Numbered from the stretch's first letter, positions 25,977-34,920 are shown. The stretch: 64,000 nucleotides of DNA from Catellatospora tritici (GCF_019083965.1 NZ_JAHRCY010000015.1:1-64000); one strand, 5' to 3'. Made by a program: numbers and translations. Notes: generated from the letters alone by a model not told the origin.

Positions 25977-26721
25977 CCAGAGCCGCCTTCAGCGAGGCGA
26001 AGCCGAGGCCCTGGACGACGGCGCGCACGTGGGCGCCGGGGCTCAGCGAGACGGCTTCGGTCGCGGCACCGGCCAGGAACACCCACTCGTCCTGGAGCTT
26101 GACGCCGTGGCGGGCGGTCAGGCGGCGGCCTTCGGTCAGGGCGCGGCGCGGGTCGCCGAGGATCGCGGCGGTCGAGCCGGTCCGCGCCACCCGGCCGTCG
26201 ACCTCCAGCAGCACGCCGAGGTTGGCCAGGTCGGCGGGGACCGGGCACCAGGGGCCGATCGTGTACGCCGCGGCCGAGGTGTTGTCGGCGACCACGTCCG
26301 GATGGGTGAACTCGAAGTTCGCGTACCGCGAGTCGAGGATCTCCAGGGCCGGGGCGACCGCCGCGATCTCGCCGCCGCGCAGCAGGAACGCCACCTCGGG
26401 CTCGATGCGCGGGTGGATGAACCCGGCCGTGCGCACCGTGCCGCCGTCGGGGATCGCGGTGGCGTCGGTGAGCCGCCCCCAGATCACCTCGTGCACGCCG
26501 ACCTGCGCCATCTTGGCCCGGCTGGTCAGGCCCATCTTCAGCCCCACCAGCTTCTCCCCGCGCGCCAGGCGGCGGGCGACCAGCGCCTCCTGCACCGCGT
26601 ACGCGGTGTCGACGCCGAGGGAGAAGTTCTTGGTCAGCTGCGGGATCGCGGTGGCGGTGACGGCCGCGTCGTCCAGCAGCTCCGCCATCTTCGCGATCTT
26701 CTCGGCCCGCTCCTCGCTCAT
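25972..26721 (-). CDS. 4-oxalocrotonate (2-oxo-3-hexenedioate) decarboxylase
   Basis: ATG at 26721 overlaps the aldolase TGA (ATGA). The 249-residue protein belongs to the fumarylacetoacetate-hydrolase/MhpD-like family: KLVGLKMGLTSRAKMAQVGV, IHPRIEPEVAFLL with the metal-binding glutamates, and ALEILDSRYANFEFTHPDVV. It shares this fold with the hydratase at 28782-29609, with which such decarboxylases usually form a complex. It removes CO2 from 4-oxalocrotonate to give 2-oxopent-4-enoate using a divalent metal. Decarboxylase rather than hydratase is inferred from the WGRLTDA and GFIHPRIEPEVAF wording and from the operon needing both. Confidence 0.85.
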   Translation of the reverse strand: MSEERAEKIAKMAELLDDAAVTATAIPQLTKNFSLGVDTAYAVQEALVARRLARGEKLVGLKMGLTSRAKMAQVGVHEVIWGRLTDATAIPDGGTVRTAGFIHPRIEPEVAFLLRGGEIAAVAPALEILDSRYANFEFTHPDVVADNTSAAAYTIGPWCPVPADLANLGVLLEVDGRVARTGSTAAILGDPRRALTEGRRLTARHGVKLQDEWVFLAGAATEAVSLSPGAHVRAVVQGLGFASLKAALA

Positions 26722-27761
26722 GCTGCGCTCTCCTTGCCCGCGACCAGGTCCAGGGCCACGTCCACGATCATGTCCTCCTGGCCGCCGACCATGCGGCGGC
26801 GACCCAGCTCCACCAGGATCGAGCGCACGTCCACGCCGTACTTCTCCGACGCGCGCTCGGCGTGGCGCAGGAAGCTGGAGTAGACGCCCGCGTACCCCAG
26901 CGACAGGGTCTCCCGGTCGACCTGCACCGGGCGGTCCTGCAGCGGCCGGACCACGTCGTCGGCGGCGTCCATCAGCGCGTACACGTCGCAGCCGTGCTTC
27001 CAACCCATCAGCTCGGCGGTCGCCACGAACACCTCCAGCGGCGCGTTGCCCGCCCCGGCACCCATGCCCGCCAGCGACGCGTCCACGCGCACCGGCAGGC
27101 CGGTCCGGTTGCCCAGCGTCCCGTGCTCGACGGCGACCACGCTGTTGGCCACGCCCAGGGACAGGTTGTGGTGGGCGTGGATGCCGATCTGGGTGGACTC
27201 GTCCAGCAGCTGCCGGTACGCGTCGACCCGCTCCGCGACGTCCTTCATCAGCAGGCGGCCGCCGGAGTCGGTGACGTACACGCAGTGCGCGCCGTACGAC
27301 TCCATCAGTTTCGCCTGCTTCGCCAGCCCGGCCGGGTCGTTCATGTGGGACATCATCAGGAAGCCGGAGACGTCCATACCGTTTTCCCGGGCCCAGCCGA
27401 TGTGCTGGGCCGAGATGTCGGCCTCGGTGCAGTGCGTGGCCACCCGCACGCTGGTCACGCCCAGCTCGCGGGCCTCGCGCAGGTCAGCGATGGTGCCGAT
27501 GCCGGGCAGCAGCAGCGTGGTCAGCTTCGCGTTGGTCATGACCTCGGCGGCCGCCGCGATCCACTCGCGGTCGGTGGCGGCGCCGTGGCCGTAGTTGACG
27601 CTCGAACCGGCCAGGCCGTCGCCGTGCGCGACCTCGATCGCGGCCACCCCGGCCGCGTCCAGCGCGGCGGCGATGGTGCGCACCTGGTCGACGGTGTAGC
27701 GGTGCCGGATGGCGTGCATCCCGTCCCGCAGCGTCACGTCCTGTACGTAGACCTCGGTCAT
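26718..27761 (-). CDS. 4-hydroxy-2-oxovalerate aldolase
   Basis: ATG at 27761 overlaps the TGA of the acetaldehyde dehydrogenase (ATGA). The 347-residue HMGL-like TIM barrel opens VYVQDVTLRDGMHAIRH (R12, D13, catalytic and metal ligands) and has IGIHAHHNLSLGVANS, which supplies the metal histidines. It splits 4-hydroxy-2-oxovalerate into pyruvate and acetaldehyde. Members form a channelling complex with the acylating acetaldehyde dehydrogenase encoded directly upstream, and the tight overlap agrees with that. Confidence 0.95.
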   Translation of the reverse strand: MTEVYVQDVTLRDGMHAIRHRYTVDQVRTIAAALDAAGVAAIEVAHGDGLAGSSVNYGHGAATDREWIAAAAEVMTNAKLTTLLLPGIGTIADLREARELGVTSVRVATHCTEADISAQHIGWARENGMDVSGFLMMSHMNDPAGLAKQAKLMESYGAHCVYVTDSGGRLLMKDVAERVDAYRQLLDESTQIGIHAHHNLSLGVANSVVAVEHGTLGNRTGLPVRVDASLAGMGAGAGNAPLEVFVATAELMGWKHGCDVYALMDAADDVVRPLQDRPVQVDRETLSLGYAGVYSSFLRHAERASEKYGVDVRSILVELGRRRMVGGQEDMIVDVALDLVAGKESAA

Positions 27762-28663
27762 TTCTTCATCTCCACAAGGCGCTCGGCGGTGCGCAGCGCG
27801 GCCGAGGTCATGATGTCGAGGTTTCCGGCGTACGCGGGCAGGTAGTGGCCCGCGCCGGAGACCTCCAGGAACACCGACACCTGCAGCGCGGGCGCGGCCA
27901 GCATCGGCACCTCGACCACGTCGAACTGCACCTGCTGCTTGAGCCGGTAGCCGGGGACGTACCCCTGCACCCGGGCGACCATCGCCTCCACCGAGGCGGC
28001 GATCGCGGCCTGGTCGGCGTTCGCGTCGGCGCACAGGCAGTAGACGGTGTCGCGCATGAGCAGGGGCGGCTCGGCCGGGTTCAGCACGATGATCGCCTTG
28101 CCGCGGGCGGCGCCGCCGACGACCTCGATGGCGCGGGCCGTGGTCTCGGTGAACTCGTCGATGTTGGCCCGGGTGCCGGGGCCCGCCGAGCGCGACGAGA
28201 TCGAGGCCACGATCTCGCCGTACGCCACCGGGGTCACCGCGCTGACGGCCGCCACGATCGGCACGGTGGCCTGGCCGCCACAGGTGACCATGTTGACGTT
28301 GGACTGGTGCAGATGCTCGTCGAGGTTGACGGTCGGCACGACGTACGGCCCGATCGCGGCCGGGGTCAGATCCACCACGGTCTTGCCGTGCGCGCGCAGC
28401 ACCTCGTCGTGATAGCGGTGTGCCTTGGCCGAGGTCGCGTCGAACACGATCTCCACCTCGTCGAACTCCGCCATCTTGACCAGCCCGTCGACGCCCTCTG
28501 CGGTCGTCGCCACGCCCAACCGAGCGGCCCTGGCGAGCCCGTCGGACTCAGGGTCGATGCCCACCATCGCCACCATCCGCAGCGACTCCGACAGCCGCAA
28601 CACCTTGATCATCAGGTCGGTCCCGATGTTGCCGGACCCGATGACCGCCACTCCCGCCTTCAC
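27758..28663 (-). CDS. Acetaldehyde dehydrogenase (acylating)
   Basis: GTG at 28663 begins KAGVAVIGSGNIGTDLMIKV, an NAD-binding Rossmann motif. The catalytic cysteine is C128 in NMVTCGGQATVP, and DLTPAAIGPYVVPTVN and NEP-like segments match the MhpF/DmpF family; 301 residues is the usual length. It converts acetaldehyde, NAD and CoA to acetyl-CoA. It forms the aldolase-dehydrogenase pair with the next gene. The 118 nt before it hold a repeat element rather than the short overlap seen elsewhere in this operon. Confidence 0.95.
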   Translation of the reverse strand: MKAGVAVIGSGNIGTDLMIKVLRLSESLRMVAMVGIDPESDGLARAARLGVATTAEGVDGLVKMAEFDEVEIVFDATSAKAHRYHDEVLRAHGKTVVDLTPAAIGPYVVPTVNLDEHLHQSNVNMVTCGGQATVPIVAAVSAVTPVAYGEIVASISSRSAGPGTRANIDEFTETTARAIEVVGGAARGKAIIVLNPAEPPLLMRDTVYCLCADANADQAAIAASVEAMVARVQGYVPGYRLKQQVQFDVVEVPMLAAPALQVSVFLEVSGAGHYLPAYAGNLDIMTSAALRTAERLVEMKK

Positions 28664-28686
28664 AGCCGCCCACCCTTTACTGCGTC

Positions 28687-28745
28687 GATCATGAACTTAT
28701 GGCACGGCTCGACGGCGTGTCCCGTGCACAGCTTCCTGATCACCG
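28687..28745. repeat. Interspersed repeat C, copy 1
   Basis: Starts GATCATGAACTTATGG, contains CTCGACGGCGTGT and ends CTGATCACC. Copy 2 (33751-33872) has the same ends and the same internal block with extra sequence between. Both lie in the only sizeable gaps of the tryptophan operon. Confidence 0.6.
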
Positions 28746-28781
28746 AGCCTGCGGCCGTCGGCGCCGAGCCCGCGCGCGGCG

Positions 28782-29609
28782 TCACCGGACCTCCCCGCGA
28801 ACCGGGGCGGCGCTGGTGAAAGCGGTGCGGACGGTGCCGAGGCCGGTGATGCGGGCCTCGTAGGAGGCGCCGGGGGTGACCGGGACCATGGGGCCGAGGG
28901 CGCCGGAGAGGATGACGTCGCCCGCGTGCAGCGGGGTTCCGGCCTGGGCCATGGTGGCGGCGAGCCAGGCGACGGCGTGGACCGGGTTGCCCAGGCAGGC
29001 GGCGCCGGAGCCGACCGAGACCGGCTCGCCCTGGTGCTCCAGCACCGCGCCGCACAGGCGCAGGTCGACCGAGGACAGTGCCACCGGCTGGTTGCCGAGC
29101 ACGAACAGGCCGCTGGAGGCGTTGTCGGCGACGGTGTCCACGATCGAGATGTCCCAGCCCGCGACCCGCGAGTCGACGATCTCGATCGCGGGCAGCAGGT
29201 GGTCGGTCGCACGGATCACGTCGGCGACGGTGACCTGCTCGTACGGCAGGTCGCGGCCGAGCACGAAGGCGACCTCCGCCTCCACCTTCGGCTGGAGCAG
29301 CCGGGTCACGTCGACCTCGGCGCCGTCCCAGACGGCCATGTCGGCGAAGAGCACCCCGAAGTCGGGCTGGCCGACCCCGAGCTGCTTCTGCACGACCGGG
29401 TTGGTCAGCCCGATCTTGGCGCCGACGATGCGGCGGCCGTGCGCGACGGCGTCCTGCGTCATCGCGCGCTGCACCGCGTACGCCGAGGCCACGTCGCCGA
29501 CCGGCAGCAGGCGCTCACGCAGTGGCGGGCACGGGGTGCGCGTCTCCTGCGCCTGGTGCAGAAGGCGGACCGCCTCGTCGAGGGTGTCCTTCGAGATGGC
29601 CAGGGTCAT
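28782..29609 (-). CDS. 2-oxopent-4-enoate (2-keto-4-pentenoate) hydratase
   Basis: ATG at 29609 overlaps the TGA of the aldehyde dehydrogenase (ATGA); a start 15 nt earlier has less support. The 275-residue MhpD-family protein has RIVGAKIGLTNPVVQKQLGV, QPKVEAEVAFVLG (metal glutamates) and LLPAIEIVDSRVAGW. It adds water to 2-oxopent-4-enoate to form 4-hydroxy-2-oxovalerate, the aldolase substrate. It is paralogous to the decarboxylase at 25972-26721 and the two probably act together. Confidence 0.88.
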   Translation of the reverse strand: MTLAISKDTLDEAVRLLHQAQETRTPCPPLRERLLPVGDVASAYAVQRAMTQDAVAHGRRIVGAKIGLTNPVVQKQLGVGQPDFGVLFADMAVWDGAEVDVTRLLQPKVEAEVAFVLGRDLPYEQVTVADVIRATDHLLPAIEIVDSRVAGWDISIVDTVADNASSGLFVLGNQPVALSSVDLRLCGAVLEHQGEPVSVGSGAACLGNPVHAVAWLAATMAQAGTPLHAGDVILSGALGPMVPVTPGASYEARITGLGTVRTAFTSAAPVRGEVR

Positions 29610-31108
29610 GACAGCTCCACGCACACGTTGGTCAGTTCCGAGTAGAAGGCCAGCGAGTGCACGCCGCCTTCGCGTCCCACCCCGGAGGCTTTCACACCGC
29701 CGAACGGCGTACGCAGATCACGCAGGAACCACGTGTTGATCCACACCAGCCCAGCGTCGATGCGCGCCCCGGCGCGGTGCGCCCGGCCCACGTCCCGGGT
29801 CCACACGGTCGCCGCCAGGCCGTAGTCGGAGTCGTTGGCCAGCGCGAACGCCTCGTCCTCGGTGTCGAACGGCAGCAGGCTGACCACCGGCCCGAAGATC
29901 TCCTCGCGGTTGGTGCGCGCCTGCTGGGTGAGTCCGGTCAGCACGGTCGGCTGCACGTACGCGCCGCCGTCGCGGGCGTCGCCGAAGACCGGCACCCCGC
30001 CCCCGGCCAGCACGGTCGCGCCCTCGGCCCGAGCCAGGTCGTAGTAGCCGAGCACCTTCTCGCGGTGGTTGCGCGAGATCAGCGGCATGTTCACCGTCGC
30101 CTCGTCGGCGGGCCAGCCGAAGGCCAGTTCGCTCGCCTTGCGGGCCAGCTTCTCGGCGAACTCGTCGAAGATCGACCGCTGCACGTACAGCCGCTCGGTG
30201 CACAGGCACACCTGGCCGCCGTTGGTGAAGCTGGAGCGCACCGAGCCCGCGATCGCCGCGTCCAGGTCGGCGTCGGCGAAGACCAGGCCCGCGTTCTTGC
30301 CGCCCAGCTCGAACGAGACCGCCTTCACCCCGTCGGACGCGGCACGCATGATCGCGCTGCCGGTGGCCGACTCGCCGGTGAACGTGATCGCGTCCACGCC
30401 CGGGTGCTTCGTCAGGAACTCGCCCGCCGAGTCCGGCCCGAAGCCGTGCACCAGGTTGAACACACCTTCGGGCACGCCCGCCGCCGCGAAGACCTCCGCC
30501 AGCAGCGTCGCCGAGCTCGGCGTCTCCTCCGACGGCTTCACGATCACCGTGTTGCCGCAGGCCAGGGCCGGGGCGAGCTTCCAGGTGAGCAGCAGCAGCG
30601 GCAGGTTCCAGGGCACGATGATCGCCACCACGCCCACCGGCTTGCGCACCGCGTAGTTGAGCGCCTTCACCCCGGCCGCCGTGGTCGTGGTGAACGACTC
30701 GGTCGGGGCGCTGGCCACGATGTCGGCGAAGGCCCGGAAGTTGGCCGCGCCGCGCGGGATGTCGAGGGTACGGGCCTGCGAGATGCTCTTGCCGGTGTCG
30801 GCCACCTCGGCCGTCACCAGGTCGTCGAAGCGCCGCTCCAGCTCGTCGGCGACCCGGCGCAGCACCGCCGCGCGCTCGCCCTCGCTCATCCGGCCCCACG
30901 GCCCGCGCAGCGCCGCGCGGGCGGCGGTGACCGCCGCGTCCACAGTCGCCGCGTCGGCCTCGGACACTTCGAACACCTTCTCGCCCGTGACCGGGCTGAG
31001 CTTGGCGAACGTCCGCCCCGTGTCGACGAACTCGCCGCCGACGTAGTTGCGCAGCAGCCCCGGCGCTCCCGCCGGAACGCCAGTCATCAAGATCGGATCC
31101 CAGTTCAC
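29606..31108 (-). CDS. 2-aminomuconate 6-semialdehyde dehydrogenase
   Basis: GTG at 31108 overlaps the KMO stop as GTGA; an ATG at 31087 is the alternative. About 500 residues, aldehyde dehydrogenase superfamily: IVPWNLPLLLLTWKLAPAL with the oxyanion Asn, FTGESATGSAI, general base Glu in FELGGKNAGLVF, and nucleophile Cys in GGQVCLCTERLYV. The sequence has the character of the AMSDH/HMSDH branch that oxidises 2-aminomuconate or 2-hydroxymuconate semialdehyde with NAD. In this operon the substrate is the unstable ACMSD product, and its action yields 2-aminomuconate for the deaminase. Confidence 0.9.
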   Translation of the reverse strand: MNWDPILMTGVPAGAPGLLRNYVGGEFVDTGRTFAKLSPVTGEKVFEVSEADAATVDAAVTAARAALRGPWGRMSEGERAAVLRRVADELERRFDDLVTAEVADTGKSISQARTLDIPRGAANFRAFADIVASAPTESFTTTTAAGVKALNYAVRKPVGVVAIIVPWNLPLLLLTWKLAPALACGNTVIVKPSEETPSSATLLAEVFAAAGVPEGVFNLVHGFGPDSAGEFLTKHPGVDAITFTGESATGSAIMRAASDGVKAVSFELGGKNAGLVFADADLDAAIAGSVRSSFTNGGQVCLCTERLYVQRSIFDEFAEKLARKASELAFGWPADEATVNMPLISRNHREKVLGYYDLARAEGATVLAGGGVPVFGDARDGGAYVQPTVLTGLTQQARTNREEIFGPVVSLLPFDTEDEAFALANDSDYGLAATVWTRDVGRAHRAGARIDAGLVWINTWFLRDLRTPFGGVKASGVGREGGVHSLAFYSELTNVCVELS

Positions 31109-32454
31109 GCGCCCGTCCCCTTCCGCCACGCCAGCGCCGCGCCGATCGCACCCAGCGCCACGACCGCCACGCCCGCCGCCGCGCCGAGCAGCCGCTGCTG
31201 GCGGCGCACCCGCCGCTGCACCTGCGCGTACGGCGTGGTCGAGAACGACACCATCTCGTACCGCGAGACATACCTGCCCGGCAGCGCCCGCTCCAGCGCG
31301 TGCTCGACCTTCTTCTGCAGCGCGAACACCGGCGAGGCGACCTTGTCGCGCATCTCCACGAAGTTGGCCAGTGCCATCTGCGCGATCGCCTCGGTGTTCG
31401 CCCGCCGCCGCGCCTCGAACTCGGGCAGCGCCCGGTCCCAGTCGTCGCCGGTCTCGTCGAGCACCCGGTCCAGCTCCACCACGTCCTCGAACGCGCAGTT
31501 CGCGCCCTGGCCGTAGAACGGCACGATCGCGTGCGCGGCGTCGCCGAGCAGGCCGACTCGGCCGTACGCCTGCCACGGCTCGCAGCGCACCGTGCCCAGC
31601 ACGCCGACCGGGTTCAGCAGGTAGTCCTCCACCAGGTTCGGCGCGAGTTCCACCACGTCGGGGTAGTGCTCGGCGAAGTGCTTCTCGATCGCCGCCGGGC
31701 TGGTCAGCGACGCGAACGCGCTGGTGCCGCCGGTGGGCCAGAACAGGGTGCAGGTGAACGAGCGGTCCGGGTTCGGCAGCGCGATCATCATCGAGGAGCC
31801 GCGCGGCCAGATGTGCAGCGCGCCCGGGTCGAGGGCGAACTCGCCGTCGCGGGCCGGGATGGTCAGCTCCTTGTACCCGTAGTCCAGGAAGTCCAGGCTC
31901 TCGGTCAGGCCGACGTGCGCCAGCAGCTGACCGCGTACCGCCGAGCTGAAGCCGTCGGTGCCCAGTACGACGTCTGCCTGGGCGCTGACGCGCCCGACTG
32001 GGGTGTCGAACTGCATCTCGCCGGTCTTCGGGTCCAGGCCGACCAGGCGGTGGTCGAAGCTCGCCGACACGTTCGGCAGCGCGGTGGCCGCCGCGAGCAG
32101 CGCGTTGTTGAGGTTGCCGCGGCTGATCGAGTTGATCGCCCGGTCGCCGTCGGCGCTGTACGCCTGGAACGCCTGCTCACCCGCGACACCCGGCGACACC
32201 ACCGGGTGGATCATCCGGCCGCGCATCGGCAGCGCGTCGGCCATCACCGTCTCGTCCAGGCCGATGCGGCGCAGCGCGTCCAGCCCGCGCTCGGACAGGG
32301 CCAGGTTGATGGAGCGGCCGCGCTCGACCTTGCCGGTGCGCGGGTCGGGGCGGCGCTCGTACAGGTGCACCGTGTAGCCGCGCCGGGCCAGGAAGCAGGC
32401 GAGCAGGCAACCCGCCAGCCCAGCGCCGACGACGGCGATCTCCTTGCTTTTCAC
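31105..32454 (-). CDS. Kynurenine 3-monooxygenase with C-terminal membrane anchor
   Basis: GTG at 32454 overlaps the kynureninase TGA (GTGA). The 449-residue flavoprotein starts with the FAD fold AVVGAGLAGCLLACFLARRG, has GTDGFSSAVRGQL and the second FAD block GLLGDAAHAIVPFYGQGANC. It hydroxylates kynurenine at C3 with NADPH and oxygen. Residues about 420-443 (AAAGVAVVALGAIGAALAW) form a hydrophobic C-terminal helix followed by RKGTGA, which should tether it to the membrane, as in mitochondrial KMO. Confidence 0.93.
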   Translation of the reverse strand: MKSKEIAVVGAGLAGCLLACFLARRGYTVHLYERRPDPRTGKVERGRSINLALSERGLDALRRIGLDETVMADALPMRGRMIHPVVSPGVAGEQAFQAYSADGDRAINSISRGNLNNALLAAATALPNVSASFDHRLVGLDPKTGEMQFDTPVGRVSAQADVVLGTDGFSSAVRGQLLAHVGLTESLDFLDYGYKELTIPARDGEFALDPGALHIWPRGSSMMIALPNPDRSFTCTLFWPTGGTSAFASLTSPAAIEKHFAEHYPDVVELAPNLVEDYLLNPVGVLGTVRCEPWQAYGRVGLLGDAAHAIVPFYGQGANCAFEDVVELDRVLDETGDDWDRALPEFEARRRANTEAIAQMALANFVEMRDKVASPVFALQKKVEHALERALPGRYVSRYEMVSFSTTPYAQVQRRVRRQQRLLGAAAGVAVVALGAIGAALAWRKGTGA

Positions 32455-33731
32455 GCTTCCTCCACCGGGAAGATCTCGGCGAGCGCCTGCGCGACCCGCC
32501 AGCAGTCGTGGTACGTCGAGTACAGCGGCACCGGCGCGAAGCGCACGATGTCGGGCTGCCGCGCGTCGGCGATCACGCCGTGCTCGTGCCGCAGCCGCCG
32601 GGCCAGGTCACCCGCGGACATGCCGGTGACCCGCACCGACAGCTGGCAGCCGCGCCGCTGCGGATCGCGCGGGGTCACCAGCGCCAGCGGCCGACCGGGC
32701 AGCACCTCGTCGAGCAGCGCCTCCAGGTACCCCGTCAGCCGCTCGCTGCGCTCGCGCAGGACCAGCATGCCGACCTTGTCGAACAGCTCCAGCGAGGTGC
32801 GCACCGGGCCCATCGCGAAGATCGGCGGGTTGGAGACCTGCCACGCCTCGACCGTCGCCGGGGGCCGCGACGTCGGCGTCATCTCGAACCGGGTCGCCTC
32901 GGCCGTGCTCCACCAGCCCTCGAAACGCGGCACGCGCGGGTCGCCCAGGTGCCGTTCGTGCACGAACACGCCCGCCAGCGCGCCCGGACCGGAGTTGAGG
33001 TACTTGTACGAGCACCAGGCGGCGAAGTCCACGCCCCACTCGTGCAGCCGCAGCGGCACGTTGCCCGCCGCGTGGGCCAGGTCCCAGCCGACGAGCGCAC
33101 CAGCGGCCTGCCCGGCGGCGGTGATCGCCGGGATGTCCATCAGCTCGCCGGTGAGGTAGTTGACCCCGCCGAGCAGCAGCAGCGCGACCGTGTCGCCCTC
33201 GACCCGCAGGAAGTCCAGCACGTCCTCGGTGCGCAGGCAGTCCTCGCCGTCGCGCGGTCGCAGCCGCACCACGGCGGTGTCCGGGTCGTACCCGTGGAAG
33301 GCGGCCTGGCTGCGCACGGCGTAGCTGTCCGAGGGGAACGCGGAGTCCTCGATGACGATCCGGTTCCGCGACCCTTCGGGCCGGTAGAACGACACCATCA
33401 GCAGGTGCAGGTTGACCGTCAGCGAGTTCATCACGACGGTCTCGGTGGGCAGCGCCCCGACCAGCCGCGCCGCGGGCCCGGTCAGGAACTGGTGGTACGG
33501 CAGCCACGGCCGCGCCGCGTCGAGATGCCCCTCGACCCCCAGCCGCGCCCACTCGTCGAGATCGGCCAGCAGCTCCTCCCGGGTGGCCTTCGGCGGCAAC
33601 CCCAACGAGTTGCCCGCCAGGTACGCCACCTCCGGGTACGCCCCGCCCTCAGCCGGTGGCACCCGGAACAACTCCCGGTGCCCGCCGTCCGCGGCGTCCC
33701 GCTCCCGCGCCTCTTCCTCGCTGAACCTCAT
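32451..33731 (-). CDS. kynU: Kynureninase
   Basis: ATG at 33731. The 426-residue PLP enzyme has D217 in GWDLAHAAGN and the Schiff-base lysine K243 in WCSYKYLNSGPG, both standard for kynureninase. It cleaves 3-hydroxykynurenine (or kynurenine) to 3-hydroxyanthranilate (or anthranilate) and alanine. With KMO encoded next, 3-hydroxykynurenine is the expected substrate here. The gene is separated from the tryptophan dioxygenase by 193 nt that include repeat C. Confidence 0.96.
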   Translation of the reverse strand: MRFSEEEARERDAADGGHRELFRVPPAEGGAYPEVAYLAGNSLGLPPKATREELLADLDEWARLGVEGHLDAARPWLPYHQFLTGPAARLVGALPTETVVMNSLTVNLHLLMVSFYRPEGSRNRIVIEDSAFPSDSYAVRSQAAFHGYDPDTAVVRLRPRDGEDCLRTEDVLDFLRVEGDTVALLLLGGVNYLTGELMDIPAITAAGQAAGALVGWDLAHAAGNVPLRLHEWGVDFAAWCSYKYLNSGPGALAGVFVHERHLGDPRVPRFEGWWSTAEATRFEMTPTSRPPATVEAWQVSNPPIFAMGPVRTSLELFDKVGMLVLRERSERLTGYLEALLDEVLPGRPLALVTPRDPQRRGCQLSVRVTGMSAGDLARRLRHEHGVIADARQPDIVRFAPVPLYSTYHDCWRVAQALAEIFPVEEA

Positions 33732-33750
33732 GCCACTCTTCTTCTACGTT

Positions 33751-33872
33751 GATCATGAATTTATGGACGCTGGTGGCGAGTCGTCGGTGGTCCGCCGTTC
33801 AGGCGGGCCGCCGGGACGAGCCACCAGCGGAGTGCTCGACGGCGTGTTTCAACCCTGGCGCCGTGATCACCT
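33751..33872. repeat. Interspersed repeat C, copy 2
   Basis: Starts GATCATGAATTTATGG, contains CTCGACGGCGTGT near its end and closes with GTGATCACC. Both ends carry TGATCA. The interior has imperfect inverted repeats (GGTGGC with GCCACC). It lies between the tryptophan dioxygenase and kynureninase genes. Confidence 0.6.
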
Positions 33873-33924
33873 CGGGGAAACGGCGCCCCGGTGTGGAAAG
33901 CGGCTGCCCTGAGCCGACTGTGCC

Positions 33925-34812
33925 TTACATCAGGGTGCGCGCGGACCAGAGTTCGGGGAAGACGGTGCGGGACATGCTGCGCTGGAGCCAGGCGTACCCG
34001 TTGGAGCCGCCGCTGCCGACCTTCGCCCCCATGGTGCGCGCGACCGCGCGCAGGTGCCGGTGGCGCCACTCGTCGAAGCGCTCGGACACCTCGGTCAGCG
34101 CCTCGCCGAGCTGGCGCAGGTGGTTGTCCGGGCTGTCGTCGCGGTAGATCTCCACCCAGGCCGCCTCGACCGCCGGGTGCGCCTGGTGCTCCTCGGCCAG
34201 GTCGCGGGTCAGCACGTCGGCGGGGATCGGGAAGCCCTGCCGGGCCAGCAGCGCGATCACGTCGTCCCACACACTCGCGCCGTGCAGGGTCGCCAGCAGG
34301 TCGTGGTAGACGTCGTCCTGCCGCTTGAACGGCCGGACCAGGGAGGCGGTCTTCAGGCCGAGCAGGAACTCCAGGTGGCGGTACATCGCCGACTGGAAGC
34401 CCGAACCCTCGCCGAGCAGGTTGCGGAAGCGGTTGAAGTCGGCCGGGGTCATCCAGTGCAGCGCCTGCCAGGCCGCGATCAGGCCGTCCAGGTGCAGCAC
34501 GGTACGTCGCAGCGGCGAAAGCGCCCCCCAAACGTCGTCCTCACCCAGCAGCCGCTGGGCCTCGCGCAGCTCGAACCGCACCAGCCCGAAATAGAGCTCC
34601 ATCACCTGGCTGATCATGAGGAAGGACATCTCACCGGGGTCCTTGCTCAGGGTCTGCTGCAGGCTGTGCAGGGTGGAGGCGTGCACGTACGCGTCGTACG
34701 GCGTCTGGTCGGCGAACTCCAGGGTGGGTTCGCCGCCGTTGGCCACCGCGCGCTCGTCACGCTCCTCGGCGGTGGCCGGGCGTACGACGGTCGTCGAAGT
34801 CTTGGCGTCCAC
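33925..34812 (-). CDS. Tryptophan 2,3-dioxygenase (IDO-like Ser at distal heme position)
   Basis: GTG at 34812 has GGAGG six bases upstream; the frame is open further but the ribosome site decides. The 295-residue heme protein has the family blocks TPYDAYVHAST, LGEGSGFQSAMYRHLEFLLG and the likely proximal heme ligand H253 in WRHRHLRAV, and ends FPELWSARTL. It opens the indole ring of tryptophan to N-formylkynurenine, the entry step of this operon. Where classical TDOs have His-Gln (distal histidine), this protein has S68-Q69 (FLMISQVMELYF), as in indoleamine dioxygenase. The gene leads the operon and is divergent from an Lrp-type regulator. Confidence 0.92.
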   Translation of the reverse strand: MDAKTSTTVVRPATAEERDERAVANGGEPTLEFADQTPYDAYVHASTLHSLQQTLSKDPGEMSFLMISQVMELYFGLVRFELREAQRLLGEDDVWGALSPLRRTVLHLDGLIAAWQALHWMTPADFNRFRNLLGEGSGFQSAMYRHLEFLLGLKTASLVRPFKRQDDVYHDLLATLHGASVWDDVIALLARQGFPIPADVLTRDLAEEHQAHPAVEAAWVEIYRDDSPDNHLRQLGEALTEVSERFDEWRHRHLRAVARTMGAKVGSGGSNGYAWLQRSMSRTVFPELWSARTLM

Positions 34813-34892
34813 GTGGATCCTCCGTTCACGGATGCGGACATCCTGTCCCCGGACACCCGTCACGCGGAATGCCGTTTCAACGGCGCCGGGGC

Positions 34893-34920
34893 CGAACGGC
34901 TTTCGGTTCATAATCGAGTT
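34893..34920. promoter_or_regulatory. Possible operator/promoter between TDO and Lrp genes
   Basis: The 140-nt divergent region contains an imperfect 14-nt palindrome (AACGGCTTTCGGTT, 34895-34908) followed by the AT-rich CATAATCG. Lrp/AsnC regulators bind such imperfect palindromes, but no repeat array confirms this one. Confidence 0.25.

Noticed and set aside
26698..26721. Third copy of repeat D at the decarboxylase start (encodes MSEERAEKI)
   Set aside because: Only the first few codons look alike and there is no terminal ATG or palindrome; likely coincidence or an ancient remnant.
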